From CAVXEF01 sp963827315 (GTDB lineage: Bacteria > Planctomycetota > Phycisphaerae > Sedimentisphaerales > Anaerobacaceae): a DNA stretch of 64,000 bases. The stretch lies in the NCBI GenBank assembly GCA_963827315.1, contig CAWHAL010000002.1, positions 62,001 to 126,000 of the forward strand, given 5' to 3'. Positions 6,393 to 15,070 of this stretch are shown here, in pieces. Position 1 is the first letter of the stretch, and each line of letters begins with the position of its first letter. The notes under the pieces are model-generated. The model had not been told where the DNA came from. It ran no database searches and was given only the letters and a program-made list of their open reading frames with translations. The position numbers and the translations under genes are program-made.

Positions 6393-8762
6393 TCAAATTT
6401 TTTTGAGGAGGCTCACAAGTGCACGACCTTTTGATTTATCTGCCCTGAGTTTGGCGGCGATTGCAGCCTGGCCCAGGGATATTCCGCCGTCATTGGAGGG
6501 AACCTCACGATTAAATAATACGGAAAAATCGTTTCTCCTCAATAGCCTGACCAGCCGAGTCATCAGGTGGCGATTGCAGAATACCCCGCCGCTTAGCGCA
6601 ACCGTGTTTAACTTTTTGCTTTCTCTCGCTGCTTTTGCCAGCTCTAACAGGCCGGCAGCAACGGTGTTATGAAACTTCGCCGAGATGATTTTATTCTCTG
6701 TTTCCTTTCGAATGTCGTCGATTATTTGTCTTATCATTTTACTTAAATCAAGCTGTAATGGTTTGCCTGTACTATTGATAAGTTCAAAATCGTAATGTTC
6801 CTCAATTTCTTCGGCGGCGGTTGCCTCCAGCGCCATCGGAAGCTGTGCTTCGAAATGATTGTAGCTGCCCAGGCCGAGCATGGCGGCGACGGCATCAAAG
6901 ACGCGTCCAAGACTCGAAGTTTCTACTGTATTTATCTGCTTGTCGAGCTGCTCCGATATGATTTGCTGCTTATCTGTATCAGGCTCAATTCGCTCAAGCA
7001 GCCATCTGAATTTTTCCAACTCAAAATCATCCTCGTAAGTTTTTTTCAGCAATCCCAGCAAAGGCCTTATGGCTTCTTTGCTTGCTTTGTCGGCACCGGG
7101 CAGCAGGTAATAAGCGAGATGTCCGAATCGCTCAAAATCATCCAACGAAGCTATCAGACACTCACAGCCCCAAATTTTTCCGTCCGTGCCGTAGCCGGTG
7201 CCGTCACAGGCCAGCCCAATCACCGGCCCACTCAGGCCGTGCTCAACCAGAACCGATGCAATATGGGCCCAGTGATGCTGAACCTGGACAACCTTTATAT
7301 CAGGTATCGAAAGAACATACTGCGCTGATAAATAACCCGGATGTAAATCGCAGACAGCAAGTTTCGGCTCAACTTCAAACAATCGGCGAAAGTGCTCAAT
7401 GGAATTGACGTAGTGATGATAAACCTCGGCGTCTTCCAAATCACCTATGTGCTCGCTGCATATAAGCTGATTTTGTTTTGCGAAGCAGAAGGTATTTTTC
7501 AAATCAGCGCCTGCGGCAAATATATCCAGCGGCGGATTTTCGTCGGTGAGAATGGGCGTCGGAACATATCCACGCGCCCGCCGAAGAAGCACCGGCTCAT
7601 CGTCAATAAAATGCACGATTGAATCATCGACCTGACGATAAATTTCCCTGTCGTGCATCAAAAAAGCATCAGCGACACAAGATAATTTTTCGAGGGCCTT
7701 TTCATTTTTGCAAATCAGCGGCTCATCGGAGATATTTCCGCTGGTCATCACGAGGACTTCCAAACCCTCGGCAAAGAGCAGATAATGCAGAGGCGCATAA
7801 CACAGCATAAAGCCGAACATATTGACACCATCGGCAACTGATGCCGCTATTGTGGATTCGACAGGTTCACCACAAGCCGAATTCTTCTTTTTCGGCAACA
7901 ATACGATAGGGCTTTGCGGGCTTTCCAAAAGCAGTCGGGCAGACTCACTCACAACCGCATACTTTTTTATCTTTTCAATCCTGTCGGTCATCATCGCAAA
8001 CGGCTTATGGTCGTGCCTTTTGCGCTGTCGGAGCCTTCGGACAGCGTGGTCGTTAAGCGCATCGACGGCAAGGTGGAACCCCCCGAGACCCTTTATGGCA
8101 ACAATCTTTCCGGAGCGAAGTAGTCGGGCAGTTTCAGCGATTACGCTGTCGGTTTGTGTCTTTACAGTTTTTCCCCTGCTGTCGGTCAGCCAGATTTTCG
8201 GTCCGCACACAGCACAGGCAACGGGCTGGGCGTGAAAACGCCGGTCAGTAACGTCTTTGTATTGAGCGGCACACCTATCGCACATCGCAAAAACCGACAT
8301 CGTGGTGTTGGGTCTGTCATAAGGAATGCTTTTGACTATCGAGTATCTCGGGCCGCAGTTGGTGCAGTTTATAAAGGGATACCTATACCGAAAGTCTTCA
8401 TTGTCAGCCAGTTCAATGAGGCAGTCCCGGCAGACGGCAATATCAGCCGTTACCTGGGACAAAACCGTCCCTTCGTAATCACTTTTGCGGATAACAAATC
8501 CATCGTCAGACTCCACGGTTACCACATCAGATGATTCGAGGGATTTTATTTCCGCCAGCGGTGGTTTATCCACTCCCGACCGCAGGCAAGATAAGAATTC
8601 AGTGATGTTTTGCCGTGGTCCCTGCAGTTCGACCGTTACGCCCTTTGCATCGTTGTAAACAAAGCCTGTAAGCCTCAGCCGGTTAGCCAGCCGATATACA
8701 GCCGGTCGAAAACCGACCCCCTGCACGCGGCCAGTTATAGATATCCTTTGTCTGGTAATCAA
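6393..8762 (-). CDS. hypF: carbamoyltransferase HypF
   Basis: HypF uses carbamoyl phosphate and ATP to carbamoylate HypE. The domain order is complete: acylphosphatase (RVQGVGFRP near the N-terminus), two zinc fingers of the CxxC-x18-CxxC type (CRDC/CTNC and CDRC/CAVC, residues about 105-185), a YrdC-like domain (GKIVAIKGLGGFHLA onward) and a Kae1-like carbamoyltransferase domain with VQHHWAHIASVL and ALSGGVFCN. No ATG is available. TTG at 8762 lies nine bases after AAAGG and is preferred; another TTG three codons upstream (8771) is possible. It is the first gene of the operon. Confidence 0.94.
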   Translation of the reverse strand: MITRQRISITGRVQGVGFRPAVYRLANRLRLTGFVYNDAKGVTVELQGPRQNITEFLSCLRSGVDKPPLAEIKSLESSDVVTVESDDGFVIRKSDYEGTVLSQVTADIAVCRDCLIELADNEDFRYRYPFINCTNCGPRYSIVKSIPYDRPNTTMSVFAMCDRCAAQYKDVTDRRFHAQPVACAVCGPKIWLTDSRGKTVKTQTDSVIAETARLLRSGKIVAIKGLGGFHLAVDALNDHAVRRLRQRKRHDHKPFAMMTDRIEKIKKYAVVSESARLLLESPQSPIVLLPKKKNSACGEPVESTIAASVADGVNMFGFMLCYAPLHYLLFAEGLEVLVMTSGNISDEPLICKNEKALEKLSCVADAFLMHDREIYRQVDDSIVHFIDDEPVLLRRARGYVPTPILTDENPPLDIFAAGADLKNTFCFAKQNQLICSEHIGDLEDAEVYHHYVNSIEHFRRLFEVEPKLAVCDLHPGYLSAQYVLSIPDIKVVQVQHHWAHIASVLVEHGLSGPVIGLACDGTGYGTDGKIWGCECLIASLDDFERFGHLAYYLLPGADKASKEAIRPLLGLLKKTYEDDFELEKFRWLLERIEPDTDKQQIISEQLDKQINTVETSSLGRVFDAVAAMLGLGSYNHFEAQLPMALEATAAEEIEEHYDFELINSTGKPLQLDLSKMIRQIIDDIRKETENKIISAKFHNTVAAGLLELAKAARESKKLNTVALSGGVFCNRHLMTRLVRLLRRNDFSVLFNREVPSNDGGISLGQAAIAAKLRADKSKGRALVSLLKKI

Positions 8763-8902
8763 GACACTCAACCTTTATTAAACAGTGCCGATATGCGCCA
8801 CTAAGAAAAGTCCGAAAGGCCATTTTATCTTATAATACGAAAAATGACAATCATCGGTGCGTCACGCAAAACTATCCATACACTACGAGCAGAAAAATTT
8901 GT

Positions 8903-8931
8903 TTGCCGATATCAGTCATATATGCTAAAAT
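8903..8931 (+). promoter_or_regulatory. candidate promoter of the tRNA-Ala/tRNA-Cys/rnc unit
   Basis: TTGCCG (8903-8908) and TAAAAT (8926-8931) stand 17 bases apart. Transcription would start about 57 bases before tRNA-Ala, with a REP-like hairpin in between. Confidence 0.4.
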
Positions 8932-8951
8932 TACTGTGGTTTAGTGTTGTC

Positions 8952-8971
8952 ATTCCTGCGGAAGCAGGAAT
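8952..8971. repeat. REP-like palindrome, second copy
   Basis: ATTCCTGC pairs with GCAGGAAT around GGAA. Stem layout and flanks (GTTGTC before, T-rich after) match the 232-251 element with one compensated base pair (C-G changed to T-A), which suggests the stem is maintained. Confidence 0.55.
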
Positions 8972-8994
8972 CTATTCGCTGTACGTTATCTTCT

Positions 8995-9067
8995 GGGGCC
9001 ATAGCTCAGTTGGGAGAGCGCTTGCATGGCATGCAAGATGTCGCAGGTTCGAGTCCTGTTGGCTCCA
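8995..9067 (+). tRNA. tRNA-Ala(GGC)
   Basis: A full cloverleaf can be folded: acceptor GGGGCCA with TGGCTCC (one G-U), D-arm GCTC/GAGC, anticodon stem CTTGC/GCAAG around loop ATGGCAT giving anticodon GGC, T-arm CAGG with TTCGAGT loop, discriminator A at 9067. The CCA end is not encoded. Confidence 0.95.
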
Positions 9068-9150
9068 TTTTTCGTCCGCGGCAAAGTTCGATTTACGCCT
9101 GTGCGATTATTGAACTTTGTCGTCGGTGTTTTGTGGAGAGCTTCCGTGCC

Positions 9151-9224
9151 GGCGGCGTAGCCAAGTGGCCTAAGGCGACGGTTTGCAAAACCGTTATTCG
9201 TGGGTTCGACTCCCACCGCCGCCT
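9151..9224 (+). tRNA. tRNA-Cys(GCA)
   Basis: Acceptor GGCGGCG pairs with CGCCGCC, the anticodon stem ACGGT/ACCGT holds loop TTGCAAA (anticodon GCA), the T-arm is GTGGG/CCCAC, and position 73 is T, the known cysteine identity base. CCA is not encoded. It lies 83 bases after tRNA-Ala and probably shares its transcript. Confidence 0.95.
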
Positions 9225-9301
9225 GTTTTCTCTACATAAGCCTTTGACAAACGACCTGTCGATTATATATAATGTATTCTGAGAATTTTGCCTGTTGAGC
9301 C

Positions 9302-9339
9302 GACTACGAAGGCCCTCAGCTATGGCGGCTTTCGTAATC
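9302..9339 (+). promoter_or_regulatory. hairpin in the rnc leader
   Basis: TACGAAGGCC (9305-9314) pairs with GGCTTTCGTA (9327-9336) with one G-U, and GA/TC outside it extend the helix past one mismatch. It stands 37 bases before the rnc ATG. RNase III of E. coli cuts a stem-loop in its own leader; this hairpin is placed to do the same, but the helix is short and the role is inference. Confidence 0.4.
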
Positions 9340-9375
9340 TGCTCACAAGGCGTTTGTAAAATACGGTATCAGCGA

Positions 9376-10086
9376 ATGAACGAAGAAACTTCGCAGCAAA
9401 TCGAGCAGATAATAGGTTACAAATTTTCCAACCGTGACCTGTTGTACATGGCATTCACCCATTCCTCCGCAGTTGACAATCGTCTCTTCAGCAATGAAAG
9501 GCTGGAGTTTCTGGGTGACTCCATTTTAGGTTTGATTATATGCCAAAATCTTTTCGAGAAATTCCCACTGTACGCGGAAGGCGACTTGACTCAAATAAAA
9601 AGTTCGCTGGTTTCGCGCAGGGCCTGCGCCAGGATTATCAAACAGCTGGGCCTGCAGAAATTTCTGAGGGTGGGCAAAGGTATGGCCGAAAGCCGGGCTC
9701 TGGGGGGCTCTCTGGCAGCGGGAACGATGGAGGCCCTTGTAGCAGCCATCTACATCGACGGCGGGTTCGAGGCGGCACGCGACTTCGTCCTAAGGATGTT
9801 CGAGTCCTTAATCGAGCAGGCAAATGCGGAACAGATTCGCGGGAATTTCAAATCTCTGCTTCAGCAATACGCTCAACAGCACCTTAATGTAACCCCCATC
9901 TATGAGCTGCTCGACGAAAAAGGACCGGACCACGATAAATGCTTTGAAGTTGAAGCGGTTATCGGAGCACGTCGCTTCGCCGGTGCGTGGGGGACGAACA
10001 AAAAAGAGGCTGAGCAGAAAGCCGCCTTCAACGCCCTTGTCGAACTGGGAGTTATCCCGCCAGTTTCACAGCGGGCGGATGATTAA
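9376..10086 (+). CDS. rnc: ribonuclease III
   Basis: RNase III cleaves double-stranded RNA in rRNA and mRNA processing. The signature ERLEFLGDSIL is near residue 40, with the catalytic acidic residues there and in the later helix (GTMEALVAAIYIDGG), and a double-stranded-RNA-binding domain fills the last 75 residues, ending in KKEAEQKAAFNALVELG. The frame is open 27 codons further upstream, but MNEETSQQIEQIIGYKF is the usual N-terminus, giving 236 residues. It follows two tRNA genes, whose processing could help to release its mRNA. Confidence 0.93.
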   Translation: MNEETSQQIEQIIGYKFSNRDLLYMAFTHSSAVDNRLFSNERLEFLGDSILGLIICQNLFEKFPLYAEGDLTQIKSSLVSRRACARIIKQLGLQKFLRVGKGMAESRALGGSLAAGTMEALVAAIYIDGGFEAARDFVLRMFESLIEQANAEQIRGNFKSLLQQYAQQHLNVTPIYELLDEKGPDHDKCFEVEAVIGARRFAGAWGTNKKEAEQKAAFNALVELGVIPPVSQRADD

Positions 10087-10121
10087 AGCTGCGGCGACAC
10101 ACGCCTCTAATATTTATATTG

Positions 10122-10373
10122 TCAGCCACTAATAAGCCACGCTGCAACGTGCAAGACCAAAGCGGTTGCTGCTACAAAAAGAATGATGGAGACAAATAAA
10201 GCTGCTGTTTCTTTCAGGAAGCCGGCAGCGGTGATTTCCGGCAGCTTGGTGGCTTTATAAACCGCCGCGATGGCCGCTGCCAAGGGCAGCAGCCAGAGCA
10301 TCGATTGCGGAGTTGTCCCAATCTCTTCGGGCACGGTCAAGCTCGCAACAAGAAACACGACCTCGGTAAACAT
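10122..10373 (-). CDS. small two-helix membrane protein of unknown function
   Basis: I do not recognise this 83-residue protein. It has two hydrophobic segments (about residues 24-42 and 57-80) separated by a short charged loop KATKLPEIT, so it should span the inner membrane twice. GGAGG five bases before the ATG makes the start firm. It is the third gene of an operon after the PpiD-like and DUF6677-like genes, so a role in the cell envelope is likely. Confidence 0.7.
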   Translation of the reverse strand: MFTEVVFLVASLTVPEEIGTTPQSMLWLLPLAAAIAAVYKATKLPEITAAGFLKETAALFVSIILFVAATALVLHVAAWLISG

Positions 10374-10374
10374 T

Positions 10375-10776
10375 CTAACCTCCGCTCCGCCGGGCCCCCC
10401 GCACGTGGGCTAAATGAACAGCATTGACAATGCACAAAAGATTAAGTAATCCGGAGATGCCGGTATAAATCTGTCCGACTTCGTTTGGCCTGCCATATAC
10501 AGGGAAACTGCCGCCCGCCGCTGCGTGGCCGAGCAGTGCCACTGCCGGTGAGTTAATAATCTGCGCAACATACCAAGACTTGGCTAAAACAGGGTCAATC
10601 ACCCCAATAGAACCGATATAAATACCAAGCCAAAATGTTACCGCGATAGTCGTGAATACGATTAGGGCGCGTTTTTTTTCTTTGAGCCAAAAATAACCTG
10701 CCCCCGGCACAAGCCAGCTCAGCAGGCCGACAAAAATCAAAATCGGAATCTGGTTTTCCCTCGGACGAGCCGCCAT
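10375..10776 (-). CDS. DUF6677-like membrane protein
   Basis: The 133 residues hold about three hydrophobic segments, the first containing LSWLVPGAGYFWLKEKKRA, a layout I associate with the DUF6677 family of planctomycetes; no function is known. The ATG overlaps the upstream stop as TAATG, so it is translated together with the PpiD-like gene. The motif PGxGxxxLxxxxRA is also seen in other small TM2-type proteins, which is the main alternative. Confidence 0.65.
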   Translation of the reverse strand: MAARPRENQIPILIFVGLLSWLVPGAGYFWLKEKKRALIVFTTIAVTFWLGIYIGSIGVIDPVLAKSWYVAQIINSPAVALLGHAAAGGSFPVYGRPNEVGQIYTGISGLLNLLCIVNAVHLAHVRGARRSGG

Positions 10777-13040
10777 TAGTCTTCCTCGGGGGCAGGAGCA
10801 GAGGTCGGCAATGGCGCATTGACATCGGGGGTTTGTTTCTCTTCTTTGAGCATCCTGAAATTCATCCGCTTCAATATGTTCGCAGGGTTAAAGTGCACTA
10901 CAGCAAGGCTCTGGAATTGAGCGATATCCTCCTTCCACGCCCACACCGACTTAACCTTCTCATATTTACTCTGCTCAAGACGTTTCACTGCAATATCCTT
11001 TATGCAGCAGTAGCTCATATTGGGCTTAAACTCCACGACCAAAGGCAGTGTCTCAGGGGTCTGTTTTCCCGGCGGCACGAGGGAATAGAACAGGTCTATA
11101 AGTCGGCGCTGCTTCTGAAGGTCGTTAAGAAGAAACTGGCCCATCGGATCTGTCTGGCTTTGGACTGCCAATATATCCACTGCTCTCTCGGGAATTATGC
11201 GCTGGTTTGCTAACTCCAAAAGCTCAAACACATCTGGCTGTTCCTTTTTCGTTGTAGCGGACCGGCCGTAACGCTTATTAAACTTATCGACGGTTGGCTG
11301 CCAGCCGTCCTTTGCAGCCAAGCCGATAAACTCCTCAGCCTTAGCTTTGGTAGTCTCCATCGCTGCCAGCCTCTTCATATCCAGTGAAACTTCATCAGCC
11401 ACAGAATAAATTTCGTTAGCATCCTCCGCCTGCGAACCACCGAGTCTTAAAGAGTGCTTACTAAAGCTCTGGTCTATACTCTGCGGCTCAGAAGCCTTTT
11501 GTGCTTTCACCACTCGGACAACCGCCATTATTTGGCCGGACATCTCTGGGAACATCATCCGACTGAGCACATCTTTTAACGGCCCCATATTCTCATACAG
11601 TCTCGGCTTCGGGATATCAAAAGCCCCCAGCTCACTGGTTCCAATCTCATCTACGGCGAACACAATCCTTGATAATTCAGCTGGTGTATAACCCGGGCTT
11701 GCCAGGTACAGCCTCGAGAGGTACTGGTCTTCTCGGATGTCGGCTGCGCTGAGCAGGCCTGTGCGGCCCACATACAAATCGACTTTGTACTCCTGTTTTA
11801 ACCGCTCGGCTGCGGAGGCGTAATCACCAGCCAACCGGCTAAAATCCTCGCTGCTGAGCTCCTCAGGCTTGACCTTCGCCTGCTCTAAGCCGGCCTCCGT
11901 GAGCGATTTTGCCTGCTGCAGTATTCTCTCAGCTTTGGAGTTTATCCTCGTTCGAAACATCTGTTTTGAAATCTCATCTGCCACCTCGGTGTAGCTTTTG
12001 GTTCGTTCAACCGTTGGGGAGTTCGGGTCATTCGGGTCCGACGGCACCTTTTCGGTGAACTGCTTTGCGTATTTTTGGTAGTATCCTTCGGTTTCCTGCT
12101 GTGTGGACGGCGAGACGGTCGCGGCGACATCCTCAAGCATTACCACGATGTACTCAAGCTGCACTCTGTCCGGCTGCTTATATCCGAAACCATAAGGATT
12201 TTCTTCGCTAAGTTCACCGGCAAAATATCTCTTGTACTTCTCGAAATGCTCGGTTAGTTCCTGCTGCGTCAGCTCGGGCTGCGCATCAGCAAACACAGCG
12301 GAATTGAACCTGACAAAATTAACGTCAATTGTTTCACTCTCCCAGCTTGCTATATGCTTCATCTGCGGTGTAGTAACATCTTCATTTGAGCAAATCATTC
12401 GGGCATATTCCAGAACGGCCAACAGTTCGCCGAACGCCCCTAATATTTCCTCTTCCGCAATATCTCGCTGGTTTACCATCGAGCCAATCAGCTGTGAATA
12501 CGTCACGCCATCAAACAACTGGGGTATCGCCACTCCAAGCTGTCTACCCACATCTTCGTTAGAGAATGCGATTCCAGCCTGCTGCGCCTCCTTTTTCAGC
12601 ATCAGCCAGTATATATCGGATGGCACGGATAGTTTGTAAATATCATTGATTTGTTTGTCACTGATAGCGTACTGGCTTTCCATTGCAATCTGTTTTATGC
12701 GCTGGCTGACGGCGGGAGAAATTGCCGGCTGGGCGAAAAGCACCTCCGCCAAGAGAAGAGGATATAAATCCGTTAAAGAAATCTGCGACATATTAAGCCT
12801 TCTCAGCATACTATCCGCCCGCATCGACCTGAGAATTTCCAGCTCTCGGCGGGCCACCATCAGGTCGTAATTTGTTATTTTTTTGTTATCCTCGAAATAA
12901 GCCACCGTCTTGTACAGCCCGCTTCTTTTTTGACTAAGATGACGAATATATGAGCCGCCGATAAACCCAAGCATTATGACAATAACCACAACGGCCATTA
13001 TTTTCCTGTTATACTTGCGAAACCACTTTATTAGACTCAT
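10776..13040 (-). CDS. membrane-anchored PpiD/SurA-like periplasmic folding factor
   Basis: The protein (754 aa) opens with a short charged tail and a single membrane helix (residues 13-32, KIMAVVVIVIMLGFIGGSYI), followed by a large, mostly helical exported region. The N-terminal part (FAQPAISPAVSQRIKQIAME, then repeated helix pairs up to about residue 290) looks like the SurA/PpiD chaperone domain. A parvulin domain is not obvious; the middle holds charged helices instead. It probably acts on proteins crossing the periplasm toward the outer membrane. GGAG lies seven bases before the ATG. The family placement rests on layout, so it is less certain than the reading frame. Confidence 0.7.
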   Translation of the reverse strand: MSLIKWFRKYNRKIMAVVVIVIMLGFIGGSYIRHLSQKRSGLYKTVAYFEDNKKITNYDLMVARRELEILRSMRADSMLRRLNMSQISLTDLYPLLLAEVLFAQPAISPAVSQRIKQIAMESQYAISDKQINDIYKLSVPSDIYWLMLKKEAQQAGIAFSNEDVGRQLGVAIPQLFDGVTYSQLIGSMVNQRDIAEEEILGAFGELLAVLEYARMICSNEDVTTPQMKHIASWESETIDVNFVRFNSAVFADAQPELTQQELTEHFEKYKRYFAGELSEENPYGFGYKQPDRVQLEYIVVMLEDVAATVSPSTQQETEGYYQKYAKQFTEKVPSDPNDPNSPTVERTKSYTEVADEISKQMFRTRINSKAERILQQAKSLTEAGLEQAKVKPEELSSEDFSRLAGDYASAAERLKQEYKVDLYVGRTGLLSAADIREDQYLSRLYLASPGYTPAELSRIVFAVDEIGTSELGAFDIPKPRLYENMGPLKDVLSRMMFPEMSGQIMAVVRVVKAQKASEPQSIDQSFSKHSLRLGGSQAEDANEIYSVADEVSLDMKRLAAMETTKAKAEEFIGLAAKDGWQPTVDKFNKRYGRSATTKKEQPDVFELLELANQRIIPERAVDILAVQSQTDPMGQFLLNDLQKQRRLIDLFYSLVPPGKQTPETLPLVVEFKPNMSYCCIKDIAVKRLEQSKYEKVKSVWAWKEDIAQFQSLAVVHFNPANILKRMNFRMLKEEKQTPDVNAPLPTSAPAPEED

Positions 13041-13339
13041 ATTTACGCTCCAAATTTATAGGGCTTCATTTTGCAGTGACCCGCAAGACGGACACCCAAA
13101 TACTCTTATCAGGCTTTTGAATTGTAAAGTAAGTATATGCAAGTAACACTGCTTTGCAAGAGAAATAGCTGACCTCCAGAGGCGGTGAATTTTACCCGCG
13201 CAATACGCACAACACCCCACATCCGTGCTCCAGAACTCGTCATGAGTAAAAAGCAGGGATGGGTTTGAAAATTTGGAATATTTGGCTTCTGAATTCATCC
13301 ATTATTCGCAGTACTGCAAAGGATGAATGTCAGAATCAA
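13041..13339. other. gene-free stretch
   Basis: About 300 bases between the PpiD-like start and the next gene end. Short open frames here have no family likeness and no ribosome-binding site that I would trust. A DUF-type gene or RNA was not recognised. Confidence 0.4.
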
Positions 13340-13705
13340 TTAAGCGGTTCTTGCGATTCTTATATCATCTGTAAAAAGCAGGTTCTGTTCAGCGGTATCG
13401 ACACGAATCCGTTTTTCTGTAGTTCTTCGACGTGCCTGAGTCCGGAGCGTCGGCCTGTACACAGCCTGCGGGCCGGCTCGGTCATCGGGAAACAACATTG
13501 GCTGCTCCGAAGAGAACGAATTGCCCTTACTGACGGCGGCTGACGACCGGTGTGAACGGTTTTTGGTCCCTATATCCTTAAACGCACACTGTAACTTCCA
13601 CGAAGGCGGCTGTAATTCCGGAGGCTCCGGCCAGACAGAGAAAAAGTCGCCTCCCGGCCCGAATCTACATACAGGCTCAATTCGTTTGTTTGTGCCACCG
13701 TTCAT
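13340..13705 (-). CDS. hypothetical protein, 121 residues
   Basis: I do not recognise this protein. The frame starts at ATG 13703-13705, nine bases after AGGA (a TTG three codons upstream is also possible) and is closed by TAA. It is basic, has no signal peptide or membrane helix, and carries Ser-, Pro- and Arg-rich text such as RPTLRTQARRRTTEKRIRVDT. Codon choice resembles that of neighbouring genes, which is the main argument that it is real. It lies alone between the PpiD operon and tRNA-Met. It could be a chance open frame. Confidence 0.4.
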   Translation of the reverse strand: MNGGTNKRIEPVCRFGPGGDFFSVWPEPPELQPPSWKLQCAFKDIGTKNRSHRSSAAVSKGNSFSSEQPMLFPDDRAGPQAVYRPTLRTQARRRTTEKRIRVDTAEQNLLFTDDIRIARTA

Positions 13706-13917
13706 CTTGCTCAATCCTATACCAAATATCCCATCGGTAACAGGCGGATAAAAACCCTAACAAAAACCATACAAAAGTCCGTGTATCAGAAAAATTTTCA
13801 GCGTTGCAGTTTACTGCCTTTATAACAGCGATAATATAGGACGAATATCCTGCTGTTATTGACACAGGCGGAAAGACAAGGGACACCTGGGTCTGGAGTG
13901 GGTTCTACTGCGCGTAC

Positions 13918-13947
13918 TTGACAGGCGCTGCCGGAAATTGCTATTGT
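13918..13947 (+). promoter_or_regulatory. promoter of tRNA-Met
   Basis: A consensus TTGACA (13918-13923) is followed after 18 bases by TATTGT (13942-13947). The start of transcription would be about 14 bases before the tRNA. Confidence 0.55.
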
Positions 13948-13967
13948 ATAAACGATTAAAGCATTCT

Positions 13968-14041
13968 GGCGGCGTAGCTCAGTTGGTTAGAGCATGGGAT
14001 TCATAAGCCCAGGGTCGTCGGTTCGAATCCGACCGCCGCTA
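13968..14041 (+). tRNA. tRNA-Met(CAT), elongator type
   Basis: Acceptor GGCGGCG pairs with CGCCGCT (G1-U72), D-arm GCTC/GAGC, anticodon loop TTCATAA (CAT), T-arm GTCGG/CCGAC, discriminator A. The overall text resembles bacterial elongator tRNA-Met, and the paired 1-72 position argues against initiator tRNA. The anticodon stem TGGGA/GCCCA has an A-G mismatch at 31-39. A lysidine-modified tRNA-Ile with the same anticodon cannot be excluded. Confidence 0.88.
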
Positions 14042-14099
14042 TTTGTGTATTATTACTACTCATAAACGCTGAAACGCCCATCGCAAGGTCGGGCAGACT

Positions 14100-15047
14100 A
14101 TGAAGAATTCGTTAATCGTTGTCGGTGAATCAATTCACGCCTCAATTCCCAGGACGGGCCGGATAATGAAAAGTCTGGCTGAACTCGGCCCTGATGCCTT
14201 CACCAAACCGTCGGTGGAGCTGAACTATATAAAGGACCTGATTGAGTCGCAGGTCTCCGAGGGCGCCGATTATATTGCGGTCAATCTCGATGCCTTTGGC
14301 GAGGACATCCCGCAGACTGCAATTGATATGATGCGCCAGTACGTCAGGATGGTTCGAAAGTGGGGCAGCGGTATACCAATTTGCATCGACAGCAGTAATG
14401 ACGACGTGCTGAAAGCGGGGCTGAAGGAATGGTTCGACACAAACCAAAAAGTCGCCCAGCCGCTTTTAAATTCAATCAAGGTCTACACGCTGAATAATAT
14501 GCTGCCGCTGAAGAAAGATTATGACTACGCCTTCGTTGGTCTTTTGATAGACCAGGTCAGTAAATCACATTCGGTTGACGAACTTTACCGGCTGGCCAAG
14601 GAAATTTTCAATGAAGCGGTCGGCAGGTTCGGCTTTAAGGCCCAGGAGATATTCTTCGACTCGACCATATTTCCATTAGCCGTAGATATGCCGATGGAGC
14701 CGGGCCAGCCGAGTTACACCTACAAAACCTTCGAAGCCATAAAGAAAATAAAAAACGACCCTCAAATGAAGGGCGTTCATTTCATAGGAGGTATAAGCAA
14801 CTGTGCGCGTGATTTGCCGGCCCGAAAAACGGGCATCTGCAGGGCCTACGTCGCCAAGGCAATGGAGTACGGACTTGATGCCGCCATTGCTAATGTTGCA
14901 CACCATTACGGCAGCGTTACCCCTGACCCCGACTTATTAGAGCTGGTTGACGCCTACGCAAAAATGGATGGTTCGAGCGAAAGACTGAATAAAGCAATGA
15001 TGTTGATGGCCGGATTCTGCCAACAGTGCCGAAAAACCCCCAGGTAA
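14100..15047 (+). CDS. pterin-binding (methyltetrahydrofolate methyltransferase-like) protein
   Basis: The 315 residues read as a DHPS-like TIM barrel of the kind that binds methyltetrahydrofolate in AcsE and MetH. It begins with a strand and VVGESIHASI (family: GExIN), continues with EGADYIAVNLDAF and PICIDSSN, and has GGISNCARDLPAR, matching the GxSNxSFGLPxR motif of methyltetrahydrofolate:corrinoid methyltransferases. The last part carries the NVAHHYG segment. Which methyl acceptor it serves is unknown; no corrinoid protein gene is near. It overlaps or abuts the next gene. Confidence 0.75.
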   Translation: MKNSLIVVGESIHASIPRTGRIMKSLAELGPDAFTKPSVELNYIKDLIESQVSEGADYIAVNLDAFGEDIPQTAIDMMRQYVRMVRKWGSGIPICIDSSNDDVLKAGLKEWFDTNQKVAQPLLNSIKVYTLNNMLPLKKDYDYAFVGLLIDQVSKSHSVDELYRLAKEIFNEAVGRFGFKAQEIFFDSTIFPLAVDMPMEPGQPSYTYKTFEAIKKIKNDPQMKGVHFIGGISNCARDLPARKTGICRAYVAKAMEYGLDAAIANVAHHYGSVTPDPDLLELVDAYAKMDGSSERLNKAMMLMAGFCQQCRKTPR

Positions 15048-15070
15048 TACCGCAATCGAAGGAACTCAAC

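Noticed and set aside
13041..13967. Stable RNA (RNase P, 6S, tmRNA) in the large gap before tRNA-Met
   Set aside because: None of the conserved core motifs of these RNAs was found on either strand by eye; a covariance-model search would settle it.
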